NCBI GenBank assembly: GCA_028753945.1
Contig: JAPNXP010000016.1
Location: forward strand, 1,054,001-1,118,000
Origin: Hexactinellida sp. DTS-2022
Taxonomy: Eukaryota; Porifera; Hexactinellida
Length of the DNA: 64,000 nucleotides
Reading direction: 5' to 3'
Within the stretch, counting starts at the first letter, position 1; every line of letters starts with the position of its first letter. The notes under the pieces were generated by a model, which saw nothing but the letters and a program-made list of their open reading frames with translations, had not been told where the DNA came from and did not search any database. A program made the translations under genes and the position numbers. This document shows positions 20,521 to 30,180 of this stretch, in pieces.

Positions 20521-22310
20521 CGAGCCCTTCTGTCTCGTTCGCGTTGCGACAGATCGGTACTACGCACCCTCAAGTTAACGGCCGCTATGCGGCCTTACTC
20601 CTCACTAAACTTACTAAGTAATAATTATATTTTTTATTTTTTATTTATTGACACTATTCTGGCACCTTGAGTCAATGTATATTATAGTTGCTATTTGAGA
20701 AAAAGAGCTACCATGACTGTCTCGATTCTAAATTCCAAAGCTAACAGATCAAATCTATCTTTAGAAATATTTTGTTAATTAACTGATTATTAGTTCCAGA
20801 TTTATCTATTCTAAAATCGTAACATACCAAAGTTAAGAGAACTAATTAATATTAAGAAATATTGACTAAAGTATTAATGAATTATTAACTAACTAATTAC
20901 TGTACCATAAAAGTTCTAGAACATTCCCTATTTAAATACTAAAGTTACAGTACAAATTTATCTTATTAAATTTATTACGTAAAACTCAACGTGACTTGGG
21001 GTTAAGGGTATGAATAGTTTGTCCCAACTTTCACTTTACTTTTCACTTTCTTAAGTTGAAGTAACTAATCATTGGTGCCAGAATAGAGTCAATTAAAAAA
21101 GACCAAACCAATAAAAAAATATAATTATTACTTAGTAAGTTTAGTGAGGAGTAAGGCCGCATAGCGGCCGTTAACTTGAGGTGCGTAGCACTGATCTGTC
21201 GCAACGCGACCGAGACCGAAGGGCTCGTTTGCACTGTAACTTTAGTATTTAAATAGGGAATGTTCTAGAACTTTTATTGTACAGTAATTAGTTAGTTATT
21301 AATTCATTAATACTTTAGTCATTATTTCTTAATATTAATTAGTTATTAACTAGAGATGCGCCGGATCCACTTCTTTTGGTTCCGGCCGGATCCGGATCTT
21401 GCCGGAAACTGGATCTACAGATCCGGCCGGAACCGGATTTACCGGAACGGATCCGCTTTTACATATTCCATCAGTCTAATACGGACTTGTTAGATGATAT
21501 GAACACGATGTAGGGAATACAAAACTCTAATATATCTTACGATAAGATTAAAGTATTATAGTTGTCACGTACACACTTAATCAAAATACTAACTGAGTCC
21601 AGTTGACAGTTTTTAAGTACGTATCAACCGAAATATAATAGATATATTTACTAGAGAATAAAATCGGTAGGTCTTATCCGAGGAACTTCTTATCCGATTA
21701 GGTATTAACCGAATTATTTATAATGCATTTGATAGGGGAGAAAATCGATATTAGAGAATAGTGCGTATTATCCGAGAGTACGTCTTAAGACTTAAGCCGA
21801 CTAGTAACTAAGCGAGTTCCACTGTAAGTAATTGTCTATTCAAAATAATACATTTTGTAAGCAATCCAGATCAAACTTGAGTTCGATGTTTCTTACCCAT
21901 ATTTTCCTCAATCTGTCAATCATTTAGAATTTTAGATTTAAATAGTTTATGTCTCCTATTACTTCATAAAATTAAAATTAATTTGAATTGGCGTAGAGTA
22001 TGTCACTATTGAATATTTTTTGTAAGTAATTAGAGGTTACTTATTGATTAATAGAATCAATTAAATAGTTGATACGCATACAGATTCGGATCCGGTGGAT
22101 CCGGTAACTCATCTCGGATCCGGTGCACCTCTATTCTTAACTTTGGTATGTTACGATTTTAGAATAGATAAATCTGGAACTAATAATCAGTTAATTAATA
22201 AAATATTTCTAAATATAGATTTGATCTGTTAGCTTTGGAATTTAGAATCGAGACAGTCATGGTAGCTCGTTTTCTCAAATAGCAACTACAATATACATTA
22301 ACTCAAGGAT
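20521..22310. repeat. Two interleaved inverted repeats
   Basis: Block A (20521-20660) is the reverse complement of A' (21070-21233), with ends GAGCCCTTCTGTCTCG and CGAGACCGAAGGGCTC. Block B (20661-20965) is the reverse complement of B' (21234-22310, interrupted by a hAT MITE). The order is A-B-spacer-A'-B', not the A-B-B'-A' of a simple palindrome, so at least two rearrangements or nested elements are needed. A piece of A also occurs at 15872-15898. Non-coding. Confidence 0.7.
21351..22133. mobile_element. hAT-type MITE containing a pogo-like remnant
   Basis: Ends TAGAGATGCGCCGGATCC and the reverse complement of GGATCCGGTGCACCTCTA; flanked by TTATTAAC and TTCTTAAC (21343-21350, 22134-22141), an 8-bp duplication with one mismatch. 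It interrupts inverted block B'. Internal GATCCGG words make up a GC-rich subterminal region. About 21480-21830 matches the pogo-like MITE at 54324-54751 but lacks its left terminus. Confidence 0.75.
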
Positions 22311-22702
22311 CTATGATAATTAGTTAGTAAACATATGGGTTGAATTCTACCTGTAAGACCTTCGAAAATTATTTAGTTTGCTCAACCAAAATGTTGCTTA
22401 GCTATACAACGATATTTATCCCGAGATTTATAGTTTGTAAGGCACTGGAGATTCAATTTCCATTAATGATATATGATATAATTTGAAACATTATATAATA
22501 GAACATGCATACCACTTGAATCAAAACTATAATTGTTTACACAATTGTACTTCCAATCCCCTGGAGGGTTTACACAGCAAAACTACTAAGCGTCTACTGC
22601 GAGCCACTCGTGTTACCAGGCCCCTTCCCCCTTCGAGTGGCACCAATGGATATGGAAGTTGTTGCTCATTGAGCTTTTGTAGTAGATAACTCCTTAGAGA
22701 GT

Positions 22703-23005
22703 GTTATTGATTGTGTATTCGTTGACTCGATACCCCGTAGATAGGAACTTAGTAGAGATTGCTGTTGATTGTGTATTCGTTGACTCGATACCCCGTAGAT
22801 AGGAACTCCTTAGAGAGTGCTGTTGATTGTGTATTCGTTGACTCGATACCCCGTAGATAGGAACTTAGTAGAAATTGCTGTTGATTGTGTATTCGTTGAC
22901 TCGATACCCGGTAGAGAGGAACTCCTTAGAGATTGCTGTTAATTGTGTATTCGTTGACTCGATATCCCGTAGATAGGAACTTAGTAGAGATTGCTGTTAA
23001 TTGTG
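22703..23005. repeat. Tandem repeat of about 60 bp, five units
   Basis: Unit contains TTGATTGTGTATTCGTTGAC, then TCGATACCCCGTAGATAGGA and ACTTAGTAGAGATTGCTG, alternating with CTCCTTAGAGAGTGCTG. The alternation suggests a dimeric higher-order unit of about 120 bp. Confidence 0.85.
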
Positions 23006-23529
23006 TTAGTTCTTTAGGAGATTTTGGTTGAATACAGATATAAAGTTGGTTAGTAATTTATGTAAACAAATTATGTACCTGTTGAAGCCATATTATGCTC
23101 TATTAGTATTCCCTCAAATCTAAAACTTAAGATTATGCAAATTACACTATACTGATTCATTATTATTATTATGTTAATCCATAGCCTACTTTATATAAGG
23201 CCTACCATCAAATGTACCATGGATGAAGTAGTGTACGATGAGAAAGTGATAAACACAGTTCAATGTTTTCAACTTAATTTAGAAATTAATCTGTTATACT
23301 AAATAATTCTAGTAAATTAATAGATTTTCTCTATTGAGTCTTTATTGCTTACTTAACAACAATGATAAGAATACATAAATAATAATGTGGGTTCAAATAA
23401 CAATAATAATAATAAAAGAGTAGCCTTCTGGTGTATTTCATTAATGTGAGAACTTCTTCAGTTTTCGCTTTTCTATTCCTTTAGATGCACAGCGGAGTTA
23501 TAATTATTAACCTTGATAGCTAGTAAACA

Positions 23530-25040
23530 GTTGCCCAAGTGAAAATAAGATTTTTTAGGATAGTCAAAATAGAGACACAACAAGAAATGCAACTCGATTT
23601 AGCAATCGCATCCGTCTCTTCTAAGAATATCAAGGTTACTTTCACAATAATTTTCTGGATGATCCTTCCCTCAATATCGCCAACAAGTTTTATTTGCTTT
23701 CAATTGCAATTAACGTCTCCCATAAAGTTACTGTAGATTCGAGGATAAACTCAGATGGATACTTTAGGCCACCACGGTCAGTTAATTGCAAAAGACTGAA
23801 CTCGGGTTGTAAATCTTCATCAAAGATAAAGTCTTTGTCAATGGTCAAAAGATCAATATAAACATGACATGGCTGAGTTTTAAAAATATATTTATGTACT
23901 GCATAACCAGCAATAAAAGCTAATGACTGAAGAGTCTGTAAACTACGTTCAATGGAAGTTTGATCATCAATTTCATCCCAGACTAGTTGGAAATCAATTT
24001 CATCGCCATTATTCGTATCAAGGGATGAGTATGAATCAATAAATGTCTGAATTGAATATAAGCCACAATCTTGTTGTGAAGCAAAAATCTATAATATGTT
24101 GGATAACTTGAGGCGGCGTTCAGTTTCAAGGATTTGAAGATACGAGATCGAGATATGGTAGTTTGAACCTGACATCATACGATATAGGTCTGTAAAAAGG
24201 ATGTCAAAAGATAGTTAAATCCACAAAATCCAGTTAAATGGTTAGTTATCTGAGGCAATACAGTACATGCATGTTTAAAACTGGTGAACGTTTGTTTACT
24301 TAACTTTCCTACATTTCCTGGCAAGGCCAGCCAAGTCTCTAACCAAATAACAACACAAGCTAAGAATGAAAATCGTTCGTTCTGGTATGTTAGAGGTCTT
24401 GAGATCAGTGGCGGATTTACCATAGGGCTGCTCGGGCTAAAGCCCTAGGCCCACTTCATTCTTAGGCCCAGTTTAAGTCAAGAAGCCCTAGGGCCTAGGC
24501 CCAGTTCAGGCCCAGATAATGACTTAGCCCTAGGCCCATAACACCCTAAATCCAGCACTGCTTGAGATATCATCATTCAAACGTTTACCTTTAAGTGGGG
24601 TATTTATGTTGAAAAGTTACAAATTTGAAGAAGCATTTCAACAAAGTCGTGTGTATTGTTTCGGTCTTCTTGGTTAAGGAGTTCATTCTGTAACTTCAGA
24701 GCTGCAGCAGTTAATTCTTTGAATACTTTCAAAACAAGTTTCACATTTTGGCGCTCAATAGCAGAAGGATAACAAGCTTTGATAGTCAAACTAGGAGCTA
24801 ACTTAGCTAAGGATCCTTTCTCTAAATTATAGAGGAGACGCACATCACTAAAAGATGCAGAGTAAACTTGAACAGGATACACACAGTAATCCAGCTTAAT
24901 GTTCTGAAAGTTGGGAAAGTGAAAGGTTTTCCGAATATCTTTCTGATTCAACCAGTTGTTTCGAATACTTTTCAAAATGTGCACAAAGTCAAAAGTTACA
25001 TAGAGTTTTCTTTTATTATCAGATGGCCTCCTCAATATGT
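23530..25040 (-). pseudogene. P-type transposase core, disrupted
   Basis: Pieces align in order with the intact transposase at 1614-4916. KLYVTFDFVHILKSIRNNWL (about 25000) is the counterpart of VLFFDIVHIIKSIRNNWL, followed by KACYPSAIERQNVKLVL. Then come a piece with TFTSFKHACTVLPQITNHL (about 24270) and DLYRMMSGSNYHISI (about 24150), which is broken by an in-frame TAG. The MITE at 24406-24560 separates two pieces. Non-functional. Confidence 0.75.
24406..24560. mobile_element. hAT-type MITE with perfect 8-bp duplication
   Basis: 155 bp starting CAGTGGCGGATTTACC and ending in the reverse complement of CAGTGCTGGATTTAGG; CTTGAGAT stands on both sides (24398-24405, 24561-24568). The interior repeats GCCCTAGGCCCA words. 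It is inserted in the decayed P transposase. Confidence 0.88.
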
Positions 25041-25333
25041 TATTTTGCTTTAAAGATGTGGTGAGGATGTTTCTTCTGAGGGGAAGAGCTAAGTTTCAGA
25101 GTAATCTCTGTAAACATCTTTTTAATTTGTCGAATATCAGTGATAGAGATAAGTGAGAGAGAAATGGACCCCCCATAGATATATCCGTTCACAGATAAAA
25201 AAGAATTTATATTTCAAGAGAAAGATCTGCACAAATATTATGATTTTCCATCTTAGTCAAAAAATCTCACACAATTATCTGTTTGAATCCAAACTAACCA
25301 GTCAGTTGGGATTGTCATCAAAGCTAACTTATC

Positions 25334-25790
25334 TCATATTTCTTGTATACAACCAACACGAAACTTCTCCATTTCTGTATTCTCTGATCTCAAGCTGAGA
25401 TTAGTTGCTTGGTTCAATAAATCTTCCTCTTTGGAGTAGTAAGAGAACCGAGTTCGTTTGATTCTAATTGAAGGGGTAGAGGAATAATAAGACGGACAAC
25501 CAGGAAGGAGAGAGGGGGCAGCGCCAGGATTTAATTTGGGTCTTCCTCGCGGGACCTCATAGGATGTGCCATCTCTCTGGGTACCGTGTGAAAATATTGA
25601 ATATCTTCCTTCGGAAAAATACTTAGCACACACATACACCATTTTGAGGTCAGAAATATACGATGGAGAGCACGTATCCAGGCATGTCGTAACTCAGGTG
25701 GACCATCTGGAAGTTTAAAAACTGGGACGCGCTCTTCTGGGGGTATAATTACCCCTACAACCAGGGGCAGAACAGTTGGGCATTGAGAAA
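25334..25790 (-). pseudogene. Broken THAP exon of the P element
   Basis: First half MPNCSAPGCRGNYT, then after a 1-nt shift in a C run PEERVPVFKLPDGPP and ELRHAWIRALHR. The second half is VYVCAKYFSEGRYSIF with a tail RGRPKLNPGAAPSLLPGCPS. Together these make a full C2CH THAP finger, but it is out of frame. Confidence 0.75.
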
Positions 25791-26143
25791 AATTAAATAT
25801 CTAACTATTAATAAAAAGAAACAAAGTCAAATATAGTACTAGGAAGTGCTTAAAATATCGGTGGAAGGAGAATTGTATTAATTAATTACTAAAAATTAAC
25901 AAAAATCAGTAACAAGTTGATCCAACTATTTTTAAAATATTTCTAACTGTACAGAGATAAATGTAAATAACTATGGGTCAATATTAACGGTGTCCGGACT
26001 GGCCAAATTACCGAATTTCTTTTATTCCACCGGAATATTTTTTTTTTCTAAATATACACTCAATGAGATTAATATCGTACACTACTTCATCCTTGGTGCA
26101 AAATATCAGCTTTGATGGTAGGCCTTATATAGAGTAGGCTATG

Positions 26144-27848
26144 GTTGATCTTATAATTATCTAAATGTTAATTATTTCTATTTGCACTAATCTCTTCTTC
26201 TTTTTCTTAAACTGCTGTTTTGGCAAAAAATAGGGAAAAAGGAATATGAAGTACCATAATAGTTACAATAACATATTGTAAATTACCTTGATCACCTTGT
26301 TCAAAACGTCCAGCATTCTAAATGCCAACTGCTGGTTAACTGTGGCGCCTCCTCTCCTGCCTCTATTCGGGTGTTTTCTTTTTTGTTTGGGTTGGTGTTG
26401 GTGGCAGGGGGCACAGTGTCGGTGGCAGGGGGGACAGTGTCGGTGGCATTTGCACTTTCCGTTTCCATATTAAAATAGTATTTTTCGAATTATATTACAT
26501 TGTTTCAGATGAATATATTTATATGTATTAGATCCTTACACATAGATTAGTTTGAATGAGAATTAGCGACTAAGTTAATTTTAATTGGCTATCTAGTTCC
26601 AGCAGTTGTAATTAAGTAGGGATACGTATATCTTATATCTAGGAATTACACAATTAATTTCAAGTAAACTACTCACCTTATTGTGAAATGGTCTTCAGGT
26701 TGAAAAGATTGAAAAGTAGCTTATTGATTTCAGTGTTCGGATTGAAAAGTTGTTGAAAATATTGAAAGGATTGAAAAGTCGGATTGAAAAAAATAGGAAT
26801 ATAGCTAGAGAATGTTGCTGCTTGTCCTTTTTTTAACTCGATGGATATCCAGTAGATAGTAGTTATTGAGAAAGAGTGATTATTGCTTAGTATTTACCTT
26901 TGTACAGCTCATTCTATTAAGTAAAACTGGTTCATTAATGTTCAAAGAGTACACAACAATAATTACTAACCTTATTGTGAAATGATTCTGAATGTTGATA
27001 GACATGTTTGTAGTTCAACTGGGTTACACTATTAGGATTTATCTTTTTGTTTCATGTTTCATTGTCCTTTTTTTTAAACTCGATACCCAGTAGATAGTAG
27101 TTATTGAGACAGAGTGATTATTGCTTAGTATTTACCTTTGACAGCTCATTCTATTAAGTAAAACTGGTTAATTAATGTTCAAAGAATACACAACAATAAT
27201 TACTAACCTTATTGTGAAATGTCCTGAATTTTGATAGACATGCTTATAGTTCTACTGGGGTACACTATTAGAATTATCTTTTTGTTTCGTGAATTTGATG
27301 ACTGGAAGGTATCGAGTGTAGGTATCGAGTGTTATGAAATTATATGTGAAATGTAATAATACAAAAATTGCACAGATTTAATTGCGCTAAGTGGGTCTCG
27401 TGTAGATACCAAATATAATCAAGTATAACAGAGCCCGCAGCAGCCGGAGCCATAAAATATTTAGATAAGTGATCATAAACAGTAATTAAACTCCTGGCCA
27501 ATAAAAAATGATGAGTATCAAAAACATTGATTGAAAGAATTTTCTAAGTTATGAACTTATGAACTCAACAAGAAGGGCGCTAGTTCTGACTTAGAGCCTG
27601 AACTATAAGCAGCCGACGTAATATTCATCAATGCGATGAAACATTACTAAGCAAAAAAGAAGGAATCAAAATGTTCATTTCCTTCTAGACGGCTATGTCT
27701 ATGATGTAAAATACAGACTTTCTGTGCATTAAAAATCGGATCACATTCAATAGGAGTGTCTAACTTATTGTGTAAATAATTAGGGAAAATGTTCCAATTC
27801 ATTGAGTTGTACAGTCAACTGATAATATGTCAATTCCAGCCAAGGCGG
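26144..27848. other. Non-coding region between the P element and the Helitron
   Basis: No supported gene. It contains GATTGAAAAG repeats (26700-26790), a tandem duplication (26823-27297) and AT-rich DNA. The Cys/Trp-rich frame at 26288-26473 comes from a short GGTGGCAGGGGG repeat. The 3' terminus of the Helitron should lie in the right part of this stretch, but no CTRR end with hairpin was recognised. Confidence 0.4.
26823..27297. repeat. Tandem duplication of a 240-bp unit
   Basis: 26823-27060 and 27061-27297 match throughout, including CCAGTAGATAGTAGTTATTG and ACACAACAATAATTACTAAC, with a few small indels. Confidence 0.85.
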
Positions 27849-28376
27849 CTAACATATTAAGTTCAACATTTGTAGGCATGCATTGGGTGCAGAAATAGCG
27901 TTAATGTGTTCATGCAATTCCTGCTCACTGAATATGCCAGATGTACGCATAACATTGTAGTGATGCTGGGTACTGGTAATGAATGTATTAATCAGATTGT
28001 ACTTTAATATCTCGAAAAAAATTTCAGTGCCAAATATTATATGAGATAGGGTACGGTACAAACAGTTACCATCTAGTTGAACATTATACACTGAAACATT
28101 CTGACCAAAATATGTTGTCAGTTGTGCTTTAAGTGAGGTGTAATAATTGCTTACTGCACCTCGAGTCTCACGAATAGGTAAAATTAGTATCTCGTGTAAT
28201 CCAATGCAATGCGCAATATTCTGCCGCATTGGGATAGTAAGATCATACACCGAACCATTGAGAAAATACTCTGACAAATCGAATGAATCTCGAATTATTG
28301 CATCAAATATACATTCACGATCTGATAGTGGTGATACAATGTATTCAGCTATATCCATTTTGTCTATAACTTCCAA
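27849..28376 (-). CDS. OTU-type cysteine protease domain of the Helitron protein
   Basis: A 175-codon frame with SVYNVQLDGNCLYRTLSHII, the OTU catalytic D-G-N-C block (Cys as nucleophile), and downstream LKYNLINTFI and EQELHEHINAIS segments of the fold. The catalytic His near the C-terminus is not evident before the stop, so the domain is probably truncated. OTU domains occur as C-terminal or internal parts of some animal Helitron/Helentron proteins. Here it follows the helicase after about 170 bp of frame-broken sequence. Confidence 0.6.
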   Translation of the reverse strand: MEVIDKMDIAEYIVSPLSDRECIFDAIIRDSFDLSEYFLNGSVYDLTIPMRQNIAHCIGLHEILILPIRETRGAVSNYYTSLKAQLTTYFGQNVSVYNVQLDGNCLYRTLSHIIFGTEIFFEILKYNLINTFITSTQHHYNVMRTSGIFSEQELHEHINAISAPNACLQMLNLIC

Positions 28377-28543
28377 TGGGCTAATAGTACTGTCATTAAA
28401 CTCATGAAGTTTAATGATTTTTCAAGATATATTTGCGACAGACTCTCGCTTTGCAGGAGCAATAACCTCAGGCAAAGGAGTCATTGTCAATTGGGAACTT
28501 GGGAAAGTTTCATTCAATAGAGAACATATTTCATCTATGTCTT

Positions 28544-30180
28544 CTATGGGCTCAATATGAGAAGAGGATTTAAAAACTTCCCTATAGTATGGACTACATT
28601 TCTAATCCAAACTTCCCCAGATTTTGATTTGTCAGTTCCACATACCATTATTTTTAGTCCCAATGGATTTTTAACTCTACTCAATGCAACATAGAGTTGG
28701 CCATGACTAAAAATGGCTTCAGGGGATGGCAGATATAGACCAACTGTATCCAAACTCTGACCTTGACCTTTGTTAATTGTGATACAATAGGCTAAGCGGA
28801 TTGGAAACTGCCTCCTTCTGAGAATAAATGGAAGTTCAGACTCAGAAGAAGTCAATATAATTCGTGGTATAATCACTCGCTTATGCTTATTTGTACCAGT
28901 TGCGATCTCCGCGTCAATTACTCGGTTTGAGAATGCTCTAATAATCAACCGAGTACCATTACAAAGACCCTCATCGGGATCAAGATTACGCAATAGAATT
29001 ACAGTCGCAAACAATTTCAAGAATAGCCGATGAGGAGGCATCCCGTTAGGAGTGATGGAATTTAAAAACTCATTTGGAAAATTTACTGCAGCAGAACCTT
29101 CTACAGAATCTGCGCTCAACAGAGTTATACCATCACCAGGAAGCTGATGAATTACGTAATCGTTTATTAACCCTCGGCTGGCTTGGGGTAAAAGGTATAA
29201 ATAGAAAAACCCCACTTTCACTTTCACTTTCAATTGAAATTCAATTAACTTTCAGTTTCAATTTACATTCCTAGCCAGACGAGGGTTAAATCAGCTGTAT
29301 AATTTCTAGGACACAGAGAAATTTTTTGACTTACATAATCACGATCAGCATAATTTGCATTTATATCACTATAGACTGAAGTAACCAAGTCTGTAATGGA
29401 ATCACCTGGTACAACAAATTTGTTATCTATGTGAATCATTTTATTGTCATCCTCAGGTTCAGTGCCTTCTCCCACTCTTATTAAAAAGTTGGAAAATTTA
29501 CTGACCTCGAGGGCATCTTGTGACAATAATGTTTGGAGGCGCATATTTATAGTTAGCTTCATTACTTTAACATAACACCAGAGATATGACCTGTTCAGAC
29601 AGGAAGAAACTACTTCGGCTCTCGACCCAGGCTTAACCACAGGGCGTATCTGACGGAAGTCGCCTCCAAAAACCATTACTTTGCCACCAAAGGGGAGATC
29701 ACAGGAACATATATCCCTCAAACTTCGATCAACACACTCAGCTACATGCTTATTTGACATGCACGCTTCATCCCATACCAAAAGATTTGTACGCTTAATT
29801 AGCTGTGCCAAAGCACTCTGTTTCGAAATGTTACATACAGATAACTCATTGATATCAATGGGAACTTTCAACCTAGAGTGTACAGTTTCCCCTCCTGCGA
29901 GGAGGAGAGCGGCTATGCCACTGCTAGCTAACCCAAGGGCAATTTGACTCTGCGAGCGAACTTGAGCCAAAAGTATATTATAAAGGAATGTCTTCCCTGT
30001 GCCCCCGGGACCATCTACAAATAATATTTTGGGATACTGCTCAGAATCATTTACCGCTGCTATTATAGAGGTAAACACACTAAGCTGATCAGAATTAAGA
30101 GAAGGAACATCATGAACAACTATTCCTAGCTGCTTATCAACGTTATAATCTAATTCTCTCTGATTAATAAGAGCCTCCTC
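28544..30180 (-). pseudogene. Pif1-like helicase domain of the Helitron
   Basis: The 30078-29263 frame has Walker A FVDGPGGTGKTFLYN, Walker B-like LLVWDEACMS, motif III GGDFRQIRPVV and TINMRL. The 29233-28544 frame continues with LPGDGITLLSADSVEG, RLAYCITINKGQGQSLD and the terminal LYVALSRVKNPLGL (motif VI). The two halves are separated by a 115-bp MITE (29171-29285); without it the sequence runs through PRNYTADL to NDYVIHQL. Upstream, 30180-30078 reads ALINQRELDYNVDKQLG in a shifted frame. Confidence 0.8.
29171..29285. mobile_element. TTAA-flanked MITE inside the helicase
   Basis: 115 bp with ends CCCTCGGCTGGCTTGGGGT and the reverse complement of CATTCCTAGCCAGACGAGGG; TTAA on both sides (29167-29170, 29286-29289). 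The host helicase sequence closes up when it is removed. Contains a TTTCACTTTCA repeat. Confidence 0.85.

Larger units (their letters stand above)
23180..26143 (-). mobile_element. P-superfamily element, decayed, with both termini
   Basis: Inverted ends CATAGCCTACTTTATATAAG (23180) and CATAGCCTACTCTATATAAG (reverse of 26143). The flanks are GTTAATC (23173-23179) and GTTGATC (26144-26150), a 7-bp duplication with one difference. It holds transposase remnants (23530-25040) and a broken THAP exon (25334-25790) on the minus strand. The region between them lacks the N-terminal half of the transposase. A hAT MITE (24406-24560) is inserted. It is the closest relative of the interrupted copy at 1-6426, which lacks its ~90-bp insertion at 25985-26070. 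Confidence 0.8.

Noticed and set aside
20394..20670. Frames starting METSTCWRVPKVTPICQKSH, also at 11003-11239 and 56537-56803
   Set aside because: Antisense or sense reading of the Helitron-family body; the repeated frame reflects copy number, not a conserved gene.
22703..23005. CRISPR-like regular repeats
   Set aside because: Units are head-to-tail without unique spacers, in a eukaryotic context with no cas genes: an ordinary tandem repeat.
26288..26473. 61-codon Trp/Gln-rich frame
   Set aside because: Derives from a short GGTGGCAGGGGGGACAGTG repeat with no further support.
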